From JAKLIX01 sp964605655 (GTDB lineage: Bacteria; Bacteroidota; Bacteroidia; Bacteroidales; CAIXZF01): a DNA stretch of 64,000 bases. The notes beneath the pieces are model-generated. The model saw nothing but the letters and a program-made list of their open reading frames with translations. It was not told the origin of the DNA and did no database searches. The stretch covers positions 3,309-67,308 of the forward strand of contig CAZSDK010000021.1 in the NCBI GenBank assembly GCA_964605655.1, written 5' to 3'. Position 1 is the stretch's first letter. Each line of letters begins with the position of its first letter. This document shows, in pieces, positions 34,072 to 43,053 of this stretch. The translations under genes and the position numbers were made by a program.

Positions 34072-36792
34072 TTATCGGATTAATTGAACTTTCTGAACCA
34101 CGGAGCTACCTCCGGCCGTCATTCTGAGAAAATACATTCCTCCGGTAAAACGGTCCATGGTAAATGTGAGCTGATGGGTTCCCCTGGTCATCATTCCTGA
34201 GGAAATGACCTCCAGTTTTTCGCCCATCAGGTTGTAGAGGCTGATCTCCACATTTTGATCAGCTTCCAGGTATAATTCCAGGTTAGCGTCAGAACTCACA
34301 GGATTGGGATAGACTTTCAAGGCACCGGATGTGGCAGTCGATTCTCCTCCCAGTCTTGGAGGTGCTGACACAAATTCATCGCAACCAATATCGGGCACCG
34401 TGACATTCCTCAGATCTCCGTCAATATCCTGGGTATAGGACACGACTGGATTACCCTTTCCGTCGATACCGGTGTTGGCAGCGGTGAGGTGAAGGTCGTC
34501 GTTGGTGAAATAGGCTGGTCCGAAATTGATACTGTTGAGATCTTTGCCGCTGGCCGTTTTCCAGAGGGCGAAGGTGGCCTTGTTGGCACCAGCCCAGTTG
34601 CCCAGAGGTGTGGTAGCCGTATACAGGTCGTTAAAGTTGGAATAGGTCCAGTAGGTTCCGGAGGCTGTATAGATGGCGTATTGTCCACCGGGACCGGCTG
34701 CACGGAAGTTACTGAAAAGGTTGTTCTTCAGGGTCACGTTCACCGAGTTCTGACGGTAATAGCAAACCGATTTCTGGGTTGTGGAAGCGTTGCCGTAGAT
34801 GTTAACGGTATTATAATAATAGTAGCATTTTGAATTGGCAGCAGATCCTTCATAGATACCGTAGATCAGTGGGTTAGGCACGGCGCCGCCGCCCATGGAG
34901 ATCATATTGTTGGTACATTCATTGGTAACCCCGGCTATACCGTTCAGGTAGATACCGTACATAGTGGGTGTCAGGCTCAACCCGTTGCAGTTAATCCCAT
35001 AGATCTTGTTTTTGGTCAGGATGGCCTTATTGGCCCCGATACCCTTGATCAGAGGTGATCCAAGCCCGGCTGAAGTATAAGTGATGTTGGCGATGGTGTT
35101 GCCTTCCAGTCTCTGTACCGGCAGTGTTGAATTGACGCGTATCCCGGTGAAATTGCCCGTACCTGCCAGAGTGATGGAATTAGGGGCAGCCACTGAACCG
35201 ATGATATTGTTTTTCACGCTGCTGGTGACACCCTGGAACACCGAAAGGTCGATACCCGTAAAATGGGCAGCACCACTACCACTGAGTAAGATATTCGTTA
35301 TGATGTTATCTTCAATGGTATAGGTACCGGCATTGGCAAAAATACCCTTGAAGGTGAGGTTGGCACTGTTCACCCAGGGAGCACCACCGTTGTTGGCATC
35401 GCTGCCACCAATACGGTTTCCTTTGATCACGTTGTTTGAACTTAATACGCTGGGTGCAAAACTGATAACGGTCTGAGCCAGCGTATTGGGAGTAGCAAAG
35501 TCATAATAGAATGCATTGTTCTCCACCGTCCAGGCTGTCCCTGCCCCTGAACCAGCCACATAGATACCGCTGGTCCGGAAATTCTTGAATTCATTATTGG
35601 TAACCACAATATCGGAGTTGATCGTTGTAGAAGTACTGTTACTACTCAGCATATTGTTGGGGTTGACCGTATTAAAATTCCGGAAGAGGTTTTCTGTGAT
35701 CAAAATATTATCATTCCCTGTTGTGGTGCCTGCACCCAGTTGGACCACCCCCCCGGAGGTGACCCTGTTGCTGCCTTCGATGATGCAGTTACGGAGGGTA
35801 TTGTTGGTCGCATCGTTTTTAAAGGTGAAGGTGCTGTTAAACCCGGCCTGGTTTCTGAAGAGCAGGTACTTGCCTGAGCCGGCATAGCGGCCGTCGAAGG
35901 TAACCCTGTCGGCGCCCTCCAGGCGGATCATGTCAAGAGCAACGTTACCGGTAATATTCCTGACAACAGCTGCACTGGGCTTGATAGTCAAGGTGTAAGG
36001 ACCGTTGCCATCTTCTGCCCATTGATTGAGGGCCACGGTACCCGGCTCAACGAGGTTGCTAATGATCGTAACTTCCATGTCTTCGGTAAGGACGCTGGAG
36101 TTAATATCTTCAAACAGACCCCCTACTCCCGTGAGATTGGGATAAGTACCACCTGCACCCACAGTGATGCCGAGATTGCACCAGGGCTCCACAGGAGGCG
36201 TCTCTGTGAGGGTGACCATATAGTCGCCAGTGTAATAGTAAGGATCTCCCCAATTGGAGGGGCCTACCCAAAACCAGTATTCTCCCGGATTGAGATACGC
36301 GGCAATCGTCCCGACAGTACCGGGATAAACATCAGCAAGATAAGTAACAATAGGAGGTCCTGATTCACAGGGTGAGGCGATAATGAACAGAGTGATATAA
36401 AAATTAGCAATACCCGACCAATACAAGGTTTTTGGTTCTGTAAGGATGAGGCGGTACCAGTCGGTGTCGCGGTATTGTAAACCATAATAAGAGTATTGGT
36501 TCGCTCTTCCGCAAAAGGTCTGTCCGATGGCTATATCGGTATATACCCTTGGCGTACTGTTACAGCCACCATTGACAACATCCACACCATCGGTGGGGAT
36601 ATCCGGTTCATTTTCAGGAATGGCACAGGGGATGCAGCCGGGCCAGCTTCCCACTTTGACGTTGGTGTGGTCTGGTTTTTTAGCCCTGAGGCCTTCAGGC
36701 ATCTGTGCCGAGAAACTGATGTTCTGGGCGATCAGGGAAAGGGCGATGAGCTGGAACGCCATCACCATGCACAATGATACTAATTTTTTCAT
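34072..36792 (-). CDS. T9SS-secreted right-handed parallel beta-helix protein
   Basis: A 906-residue secreted protein with signal peptide (VMAFQLIALSLIAQ). An N-terminal part to about residue 205 looks like a prepeptidase-type binding domain (WYRLILTEPKTLYWSG). From about 210 to 780 many short repeats with NTLRNCIIEGSN, DIVVTNNEFKNFRTSGIY and VKNNIIGSVA match pectate-lyase-like parallel beta-helices. It ends with a T9SS sorting domain (LKVYPNPVSSDANLEL to VQKVQLIR). No catalytic residues of polysaccharide lyases could be assigned, so a binding role is equally possible. Confidence 0.87.
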   Translation of the reverse strand: MKKLVSLCMVMAFQLIALSLIAQNISFSAQMPEGLRAKKPDHTNVKVGSWPGCIPCAIPENEPDIPTDGVDVVNGGCNSTPRVYTDIAIGQTFCGRANQYSYYGLQYRDTDWYRLILTEPKTLYWSGIANFYITLFIIASPCESGPPIVTYLADVYPGTVGTIAAYLNPGEYWFWVGPSNWGDPYYYTGDYMVTLTETPPVEPWCNLGITVGAGGTYPNLTGVGGLFEDINSSVLTEDMEVTIISNLVEPGTVALNQWAEDGNGPYTLTIKPSAAVVRNITGNVALDMIRLEGADRVTFDGRYAGSGKYLLFRNQAGFNSTFTFKNDATNNTLRNCIIEGSNRVTSGGVVQLGAGTTTGNDNILITENLFRNFNTVNPNNMLSSNSTSTTINSDIVVTNNEFKNFRTSGIYVAGSGAGTAWTVENNAFYYDFATPNTLAQTVISFAPSVLSSNNVIKGNRIGGSDANNGGAPWVNSANLTFKGIFANAGTYTIEDNIITNILLSGSGAAHFTGIDLSVFQGVTSSVKNNIIGSVAAPNSITLAGTGNFTGIRVNSTLPVQRLEGNTIANITYTSAGLGSPLIKGIGANKAILTKNKIYGINCNGLSLTPTMYGIYLNGIAGVTNECTNNMISMGGGAVPNPLIYGIYEGSAANSKCYYYYNTVNIYGNASTTQKSVCYYRQNSVNVTLKNNLFSNFRAAGPGGQYAIYTASGTYWTYSNFNDLYTATTPLGNWAGANKATFALWKTASGKDLNSINFGPAYFTNDDLHLTAANTGIDGKGNPVVSYTQDIDGDLRNVTVPDIGCDEFVSAPPRLGGESTATSGALKVYPNPVSSDANLELYLEADQNVEISLYNLMGEKLEVISSGMMTRGTHQLTFTMDRFTGGMYFLRMTAGGSSVVQKVQLIR

Positions 36793-37096
36793 AGGCTTGA
36801 TTTTAATTCGTTGGTTTGCTTATTATTAATTAATTGAATTTCATGTACAATCTCAAATTCATATACAAGCAGTATGCTACTTCAATAAAAGAAATAACAA
36901 CCCTATCCATCGATTCGCTCAAAATTAGCGAATCATTAACACAAAACAAATAATTACGTGGAAAAAACTACTTCCAGGCAGCATCCATAATTCACACCAT
37001 TATATATAGTACCCTGCTACCTTTTCAGAGAGGTTTGATAAATATCCTATGAAGCTTATAGGTATGAAGCTTGACTTGTGCCAGGAGATTCTACTC
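36793..37096. other. 304-bp spacer, no gene seen
   Basis: AT-rich sequence upstream of the beta-helix gene. A 10-base direct repeat TATGAAGCTT occurs at 37048-37057 and 37063-37072. No TAnnTTTG box was found on the minus strand where one is needed, and no open frame of note. Confidence 0.4.
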
Positions 37097-38800
37097 TCAA
37101 TCGTCTTCAAGGGTGGAAGTATCGCCTATCTCCTCACCCCATTCCTTTGCTTTGAGAATCCTTCTCATGATCTTGCCGGAACGTGTTTTGGGAAGGTTAG
37201 GCACGAATTCTATTTCCTGTGGCATGGCCAGAGGAGAGAGTTTTTTCCTGATGAAATTCATGATGGTAAGCTCAGTGTCCTTATTCCCGTCAAATCCGGG
37301 TTTTAGGGTCACAAAGGCTTTGACCACTTCCATATTGATCTCATCGGGTTTGCTTACCACGGCAGATTCAGCCACCATCTCATTTTCGAGCAAGGCTGAC
37401 TCCACCTCGAACGGGCTCACCAGGTGTCCTCCGGTGTTGATCACATCATCATCACGTCCGACGAACCAGAAATACCCTTCATTGTCGATGCTGGAACGGT
37501 CGCCCGGCAGGTACCAACCATTTTTGAATTTGTTTTTATAAGTCTCCTCATTATTCCAGTACATTCGCATCATCGACGGCCACCCGGGTTTAAATCCTAT
37601 CAGGCCTATCTTACCAGATTCAGGGATGGGCTCAAAGGTCTTGGTATCCAGCACACAGGCAGCGATGCCGGGGAATGCCTTGCCCATGGAACCGGGTTTG
37701 ATTTTCATGCCCGGGTAGTTGCTGATCATGATAGAACCGGTCTCAGTCTGCCAGTAAGTATCATAAAATGGTTTTCCGAAGACCTTTTCTGACCAGATGA
37801 CGGCCTCGGAGTTCAGAGGTTCTCCAACGCTGGCCAGGTGGCGAAGGCAGGACAGGTCGAATCTGGTGACCAGCTCGGAGCCGGCTTTCATCAGGCTTCG
37901 GATGGCAGTGGGGGCGGAATACCAGATAGTAATACGGTGCTTTTCGATGAACCTGTACCAGGCTTCTGCCGAGAATCCGACGTCCATGACGCACTGGGTG
38001 GCTCCCATGCTGAAAGGCCCTACGATACCATACGAGGTTCCTGTCACCCAGCCCGGGTCAGCTGTACACCAGTAGATGTCATCATCCTTGATATCCAGCA
38101 CCCAGCTGGTGGTAAGGTATTGACTTATAAGAGAATAATGAACATGTTTCACCCCTTTTGGTTGTCCGGTGGTCCCTGAAGTATAATGAAGTACCGAGGG
38201 AGTCTCTGCATAAGTGGGATAAATCTCCAGCTCATCCACCCAGGGTGTATTCCACAGGTCGAATGGAACGTCCTTATCCTGTAAAGGTTTGGAAGGATCA
38301 AAATCCACCACGATCAAGTGTTTGAGTTCCGGAAGTTTGTCGAGGATCTTTCTGACTTTTGGGGCGTGTTTTTTCTGGGTGATGATGGCTTTGGTGCCGG
38401 CATTCTCCAGCCTGACGAACAGGGATTCATCCCCGAAGGCCGAAAACAGTGGCTGTGCGATGGCTCCTATCTTGAGGATCCCGAGGAATCCGATATACAA
38501 TTCAGGAATCTTGTCCATGAAAAGGCATACCCGGTCACCGGGTGCAATGCCCAGTCCTTTCAGGAAGCTGCCCACCGTATTGCTGGTACGCCGCAGGTCG
38601 TCGTAGGTGAGCTTTCGTTCGTGACCACCCAGTCCTTCCCAGATGAGCGCCATTTTTCCGGCTTTGCCCTGTTTACAGATGCGGTCGGAACAGTACCAAC
38701 CGATGTTGATCATGTTGCCATCCTGGTAATCAAGCTCCTTTTCGGAGATCTTCCAGGAAAAATCCCTGATCCTGTCTTCGTAAGAACCAATGTTCGACAT
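37097..38800 (-). CDS. Acetyl-CoA synthetase-type AMP-forming ligase
   Basis: A 567-residue ANL-superfamily enzyme. It has the P-loop SVLHYTSGTTGQPKGVKHV, the DPGWVTGTSYGIVGP segment of acetyl-CoA synthetases, and DTYWQTETGSIMISN. YLPGDRSSIDNEGYFWFVGR is the hinge region, and PKTRSGKIMRRILKA at the C-terminus carries the regulatory Lys normally acetylated. Length and motifs match Bacillus-type AcsA, so acetate or propionate is the likely substrate. It starts 12 bases after the holo-ACP synthase gene and is probably in the same transcript. Confidence 0.9.
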   Translation of the reverse strand: MSNIGSYEDRIRDFSWKISEKELDYQDGNMINIGWYCSDRICKQGKAGKMALIWEGLGGHERKLTYDDLRRTSNTVGSFLKGLGIAPGDRVCLFMDKIPELYIGFLGILKIGAIAQPLFSAFGDESLFVRLENAGTKAIITQKKHAPKVRKILDKLPELKHLIVVDFDPSKPLQDKDVPFDLWNTPWVDELEIYPTYAETPSVLHYTSGTTGQPKGVKHVHYSLISQYLTTSWVLDIKDDDIYWCTADPGWVTGTSYGIVGPFSMGATQCVMDVGFSAEAWYRFIEKHRITIWYSAPTAIRSLMKAGSELVTRFDLSCLRHLASVGEPLNSEAVIWSEKVFGKPFYDTYWQTETGSIMISNYPGMKIKPGSMGKAFPGIAACVLDTKTFEPIPESGKIGLIGFKPGWPSMMRMYWNNEETYKNKFKNGWYLPGDRSSIDNEGYFWFVGRDDDVINTGGHLVSPFEVESALLENEMVAESAVVSKPDEINMEVVKAFVTLKPGFDGNKDTELTIMNFIRKKLSPLAMPQEIEFVPNLPKTRSGKIMRRILKAKEWGEEIGDTSTLEDD

Positions 38801-38812
38801 ATTCTTATGTTG

Positions 38813-39190
38813 TTATGAGGTTTCTATAATGACGATAGCCACGGCAATATCTTTTAAATGACTGAGTGACAGGTTGATATTGGTGATCCCTTTCTCACTG
38901 ATGAATTCGGCTGATTTGCCATATAGCACGAGGTCCGGTTTTCCCAGTTCATCATTGACCACTTCGATCTGGTTAAAGGCAATTTCTTTGGCCCACCCGG
39001 TTCCCAGGGCCTTCATAAAAGCTTCTTTGGCTGCAAAGCGGGCAGCATAATGCTGGTTCCTGAAACGTTTTGCTTCGCAATATTCAATCTCAGAGGGAGT
39101 AAAAAGAGTCTCGATGAACTTTTCTCCTTTAGCAACCAGTTCACCCACCCTTTTCACTTCTATAATATCAGTGCCAATGCCGAATATCAA
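38813..39190 (-). CDS. acpS: Holo-[acyl-carrier-protein] synthase
   Basis: A 125-residue AcpS-type phosphopantetheinyl transferase. It has FGIGTDIIEVKRVGEL with the Mg-binding Asp, TPSEIEYCEAKR, and YAARFAAKEAFMKALGTG with the second metal/CoA site. It activates acyl carrier protein with CoA. Length is normal. A plausible promoter lies at 39230-39262 on this strand. Confidence 0.95.
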   Translation of the reverse strand: MIFGIGTDIIEVKRVGELVAKGEKFIETLFTPSEIEYCEAKRFRNQHYAARFAAKEAFMKALGTGWAKEIAFNQIEVVNDELGKPDLVLYGKSAEFISEKGITNINLSLSHLKDIAVAIVIIETS

Positions 39191-39229
39191 GCCAGTGAAG
39201 TATAAAATAAATGAGCTGTGATTTTCTTG

Positions 39230-39262
39230 CGAAAATACGAGTTTCTGTTAATAAATTAACAA
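39230..39262 (-). promoter_or_regulatory. Candidate promoter TTG-N22-TATTTTCG for acpS
   Basis: On minus, TTG (39262-39260) and TATTTTCG (39237-39230) are 22 bases apart, near the expected spacing; the -7 box differs from TAnnTTTG at one base. Leader length would be about 35 bases. Confidence 0.4.
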
Positions 39263-39297
39263 TAGTAGAAAAAAACAAGCGATAGGGCGGGTCACCC

Positions 39298-40497
39298 TCA
39301 GATAGCCCCTAGTTTCTTCCCGACTTTAGCGAATTTTTTCAGGGCAAATTCGATGTTATCCTTGCTATGTGCTGCAGATACCTGCACCCTGATCCTGGCC
39401 TGGCCTTTGGGAACCACCGGGTAGCTGAATCCGATCACATAGATGCCTTCATCCAGGAGTTCTGTAGCGAAGTGCTGAGCGATCTGGGCATCGTTGGGAA
39501 GATGTCCGAACAGTACGGGTGTGATGGGATGGGTGCCTGGTACAATCCGGAATCCGGCTTTTTCCATACCTTCCCTGAACATACGGGTATTTTCGTTCAG
39601 TTTGTTGATCAGGTCCTGATTTTCAGAGAGGAAATTAAGTACTTCGTAGGTGGCCCCTGCGATGGCCGGGGTCAGGGAGTTGGAGAAAAGATAAGGCCTG
39701 GACCTCTGCCGGAGAAATTCCACGATCTCCTTACGGCCGGAGATGCATCCGCCGGAGGCTCCGCCAAGGGCTTTCCCAAAGGTGGTGGAGATGATATCCA
39801 CCCTGTCCATACAGTTGCAGTATTCGTGGGTTCCCCTGCCTGTAGGCCCTACAAAACCTGTGGCATGGGAATCGTCCACCATCACCAGGGCATCATATTT
39901 ATCGGCCAGGTCGCAGATCTTGTCCACCTGGGCGATGATCCCGTCCATGGAGAAAACCCCGTCGGTGACAATGATTTTGAATAGTGCATTTTTTGCCTGC
40001 TTGAGCTTGTCTTCGAGGTCGGCCATGTTGTTGTTCTTGTACTTGTACCTCTGGGCCTTGCATACCCTTACCCCGTCGATGATGGAGGCATGGTTGAGCT
40101 CGTCGGAGATGATGGCTGAATATTCATCAAACAAGGGTTCGAAGACGCCACCATTCGCATCGAAGGCCGAAGAGAAGAGGATGGAATCCTCCATACCGAG
40201 GAATTCGCTGAGTTTCCGTTCCAGGTCTTTATGGATCTGTTGAGTACCGCAGATGAAACGGACGGAAGCCATACCGAACCCCCACCGGAAAAAGGCCATA
40301 TTGGAACCGGCCATAACCCTGGGGTCGTTACACAAGCCCAGGTAGTTGTTGGCGCAGAAATTGAGGACATCGAGTCCTTTGGCGGTTTTGATATGTACAC
40401 CCTGGGGCGTGGTCAGGATCCTTTCTTCTTTATAAAGGCCGTCGGTCTTGATCTTGTCGATCTCCTGCTGGAGATATTTTTTGAATTTTCCGTACAT
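39298..40497 (-). CDS. kbl: Glycine C-acetyltransferase (2-amino-3-ketobutyrate CoA ligase)
   Basis: A 399-residue PLP-dependent alpha-oxoamine synthase. The start GKFKKYLQQEIDKIKTDGLY and VLNFCANNYLGLCNDPRV are typical of Kbl. RFICGTQQIHKDLERKLSEF, VMVDDSHATGFVG and the PLP-lysine segment ISTTFGKALGGASGG follow. It cleaves 2-amino-3-ketobutyrate to glycine and acetyl-CoA in threonine breakdown. Serine palmitoyltransferase is a related alternative in this phylum, but the N-terminus favours Kbl. No threonine dehydrogenase gene lies in the window. Confidence 0.9.
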   Translation of the reverse strand: MYGKFKKYLQQEIDKIKTDGLYKEERILTTPQGVHIKTAKGLDVLNFCANNYLGLCNDPRVMAGSNMAFFRWGFGMASVRFICGTQQIHKDLERKLSEFLGMEDSILFSSAFDANGGVFEPLFDEYSAIISDELNHASIIDGVRVCKAQRYKYKNNNMADLEDKLKQAKNALFKIIVTDGVFSMDGIIAQVDKICDLADKYDALVMVDDSHATGFVGPTGRGTHEYCNCMDRVDIISTTFGKALGGASGGCISGRKEIVEFLRQRSRPYLFSNSLTPAIAGATYEVLNFLSENQDLINKLNENTRMFREGMEKAGFRIVPGTHPITPVLFGHLPNDAQIAQHFATELLDEGIYVIGFSYPVVPKGQARIRVQVSAAHSKDNIEFALKKFAKVGKKLGAI

Positions 40498-40553
40498 GGC
40501 AGTTGTTTTAAGTCAAGTTTGTTAATGGTTCAGGTAGTTGATGCGTATATCTG

Positions 40554-41858
40554 TTAATATGGATGGCTATCGAGGATCATCCCTGCAGCCACGGTCTCGT
40601 TGGTAGCTTCATCGATGAGCACCAGGCTTCCCGTGATCCTGTTCTCACGGTAAGAGTCAAAGTAGAGGGGTTTGGTGATTTTGAGGACCACGCAGGCGAT
40701 ATCGTTCATCATCATCCCTCCGTCGGCAGGCAGTTGTTCCAGATTGTTCACATTGACCTTGTAACTGATCTCCTTCACCAATGCCCTGAGCTCCCGGGTA
40801 GTATGCCTGAGTATATATTTCCCGTTGACCGTCATGGGCCTGGGATTAAACCAGCATAACATCACTTCGATATCCTGGCCTGATTTGGGGAGCTGACCAG
40901 CTTTCACGATCAGGTCTCCCCGGCTGATATCGATGTCGTGATCCAGTGTCATCGACACTGACATAGGGGGATAAGCTCTTTCAAGTGGCTGGTCGTAAAA
41001 ATGGATTTCACGAATAGTAGTGTTCTGACCTCCAGGCAGTACCATCACCTGGTCACCCGGACGGAAAATACCTCCGGCGATCCTGCCGGCATAGCCCCGG
41101 TAATCGTGATGTTCGTCGGACAACGGCCGGACAACGTATTGCACCGGGAATCTGGCCGTTTCGAAGTTATGATCGGAGGTGATGTCGATGGTCTCCAGCA
41201 GGTTCATCAGGGTATTGCCTTTGTACCAGGGTATATGTTCTGAATGATCCACCACATTATCCCCCTTGAGGGCACTGATGGGGACGAACCTCATATCTTT
41301 GATCCCGAGTCTGTCGGCGAATGCTTCCATCTCAGACCGTATCCTGTTGAAGGGTTCTTCGCTGTATTCCACCAGGTCCATCTTATTCACGCAGACGATC
41401 AGATGAGGAATGCCCAGCAGGTGAGCAATGTAAGTATGGCGGCAGGTCTGTTCGATCACACCGTTTCTTACGTCAATCAGGATCAGGGCTGCATTGGCCG
41501 TGGAGGCACCCGTGACCATATTCCGGGTATATTGAATGTGACCCGGGGTATCTGCAATGATGAACTTTCTTTTGGGTGTGGCAAAATAACGGTAGGCCAC
41601 ATCAATGGTGATCCCTTGTTCCCTCTCGGCTCTGAGTCCGTCGGTAAGCAGTGCCAGGTTAATATATTCACTCCCTCTCTGGATGCTGGCCTTCTTAACG
41701 GCCTCGAGCTGGTCCTCGAAGATGGACTTACTGTCATATAACAGCCTGCCGATCAGGGTGCTCTTCCCGTCATCTACACTTCCGGCAGTGGTAAACCGCA
41801 ACAGCTCCATGTCAAGATACCCTTTCGAACTAAACTCTTCCGACTCCCTCATAATCAA
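40554..41858 (-). CDS. cysN: Sulfate adenylyltransferase subunit 1 (GTPase)
   Basis: A 434-residue EF-Tu-like GTPase that drives adenylyl-sulfate synthesis by CysD. G-motifs are TAGSVDDGKSTLIGRLLYD, ADTPGHIQYTRNM, CVNKMDLVEY and a later SALKGDNV. The beta-barrel domains follow. It has no C-terminal APS kinase (CysC) domain, unlike NodQ-type proteins. cysD lies 70 bases upstream on the same strand; the spacer is very AT-rich. Confidence 0.95.
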   Translation of the reverse strand: MIMRESEEFSSKGYLDMELLRFTTAGSVDDGKSTLIGRLLYDSKSIFEDQLEAVKKASIQRGSEYINLALLTDGLRAEREQGITIDVAYRYFATPKRKFIIADTPGHIQYTRNMVTGASTANAALILIDVRNGVIEQTCRHTYIAHLLGIPHLIVCVNKMDLVEYSEEPFNRIRSEMEAFADRLGIKDMRFVPISALKGDNVVDHSEHIPWYKGNTLMNLLETIDITSDHNFETARFPVQYVVRPLSDEHHDYRGYAGRIAGGIFRPGDQVMVLPGGQNTTIREIHFYDQPLERAYPPMSVSMTLDHDIDISRGDLIVKAGQLPKSGQDIEVMLCWFNPRPMTVNGKYILRHTTRELRALVKEISYKVNVNNLEQLPADGGMMMNDIACVVLKITKPLYFDSYRENRITGSLVLIDEATNETVAAGMILDSHPY

Positions 41859-41928
41859 CCCAAATATTCAACCCTTAAATAATCACTAACCTATTAATAA
41901 TCAATTATTAATTATCAATTGTCAATTC

Positions 41929-42849
41929 CTAAAAGTAACCTTCTTTCTTCCGGTCTTCCATAGCTGCTTCCGACCTTTTGTCATCGAACCTGGAACCTCT
42001 TTCGGTAACACGGGTGGCAGCTGTCTCCTGAATGATATCTTCCAGATTATTGGCTTCTGATAACGCAAGACCAGTACAGGTGATATCACCGATGGTACGG
42101 CACCTGACCTTTAACAGCTCCGCCTTCTCATTTGGTTTCATTTTCATGAAAGGAGCCACGGCAAGCCATACCCCGTCGCGGTTAAACACTTCTCTCTCAT
42201 GGGTAAAATACAGGCTGGGCATTTCAATTTTCTCCAGTAAAATGTACTGCCAGATGTCCATCTCGGTCCAGTTACTGATGGGAAACACCCTGAAATGCTC
42301 GCCCATGTGTTTCTTGCCATTGAAGACATTCCACAGTTCGGGTCTCTGGTTCTTGGGGTCCCACTGCCCAAATTCATCGCGGTGACTGAAAAACCTTTCC
42401 TTGGCCCTGGCCTTTTCCTCATCCCTGCGGGCACCCCCCATGGCAGCATCAAATTTATTTTGCTCAATGGTATCCAAAAGAGTAACGGTCTGTAACACAT
42501 TCCGGCTGGCATTGTAACCGGTTTCTTCTACAGCCCTTCCTTTATCGATGGACTCCTGGACAGAACCAACAATAAGCCTCACACCCAGTTCTTTAATAAG
42601 TTTATCTCTGTATTCCAGTGTTTCGATGAAATTATGACCTGTGTCGATATGAACCAGGGGGAAAGGAATACGGGCCGGATAGAATGCTTTCCTTGCCAGG
42701 TGTGTGAGGACGATGGAATCTTTACCTCCCGAGAACAGCAGACAGGGTCTTTCAAACTGAGCCGCCACCTCACGTATCACATATACCGACTCTGATTCCA
42801 GTTCCCTGAGGTGATGAATGGGAATCTTCTCTATATTATTGATTGTCAA
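41929..42849 (-). CDS. cysD: Sulfate adenylyltransferase subunit 2
   Basis: A 306-residue PP-loop enzyme making adenylyl sulfate from ATP and sulfate. It has LLFSGGKDSIVLTHLARKAF, HIDTGHNFIETLEYRD, MGGARRDEEKARAKERFFS and FRVFPISNWTEMDIWQY, in CysD order. The C-terminus RGSRFDDKRSEAAMEDRKKE is also characteristic. It pairs with cysN; no reductase or kinase genes of the pathway are present in this window. Confidence 0.96.
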   Translation of the reverse strand: MTINNIEKIPIHHLRELESESVYVIREVAAQFERPCLLFSGGKDSIVLTHLARKAFYPARIPFPLVHIDTGHNFIETLEYRDKLIKELGVRLIVGSVQESIDKGRAVEETGYNASRNVLQTVTLLDTIEQNKFDAAMGGARRDEEKARAKERFFSHRDEFGQWDPKNQRPELWNVFNGKKHMGEHFRVFPISNWTEMDIWQYILLEKIEMPSLYFTHEREVFNRDGVWLAVAPFMKMKPNEKAELLKVRCRTIGDITCTGLALSEANNLEDIIQETAATRVTERGSRFDDKRSEAAMEDRKKEGYF

Positions 42850-42879
42850 TTATATATCTTGTTACTCAAAAGTTGTGTG

Positions 42880-42887
42880 CAAAAATA
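42880..42887 (-). promoter_or_regulatory. -7 box TATTTTTG for cysDN
   Basis: On minus, TATTTTTG fits TAnnTTTG and lies 31 bases before the CysD ATG. No -33 TTG was found at 20 bases. Confidence 0.4.
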
Positions 42888-42944
42888 ACACAATTTTATG
42901 ATATGCAGTGGATTGGGCATAATAAGCCCTCTTAATATTTTCGG

Positions 42945-42952
42945 TAGTTTTG
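42945..42952 (+). promoter_or_regulatory. -7 box TAGTTTTG upstream of the protease cluster
   Basis: TAGTTTTG fits TAnnTTTG and lies 102 bases before the first C25 gene. A 29-codon frame (42957-43046, MESLRQLFISNPVLM and on) lies between, possibly a leader peptide but unsupported. Confidence 0.4.
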
Positions 42953-43053
42953 CAGCATGGAATCATTAAGACAACTGTTCATTTCAAATCCTGTCTTAAT
43001 GGAAGAATCAGCGGGTTATTTCCGTGTTCTTGCAGACTTATATTAAAGATATA

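Noticed and set aside
34072..36792. Pectate lyase enzyme call
   Set aside because: Beta-helix repeats are clear, but no lyase catalytic residues could be placed.
39298..40497. Serine palmitoyltransferase
   Set aside because: Same superfamily, but the N-terminal and CANNYLGL context favour glycine C-acetyltransferase.
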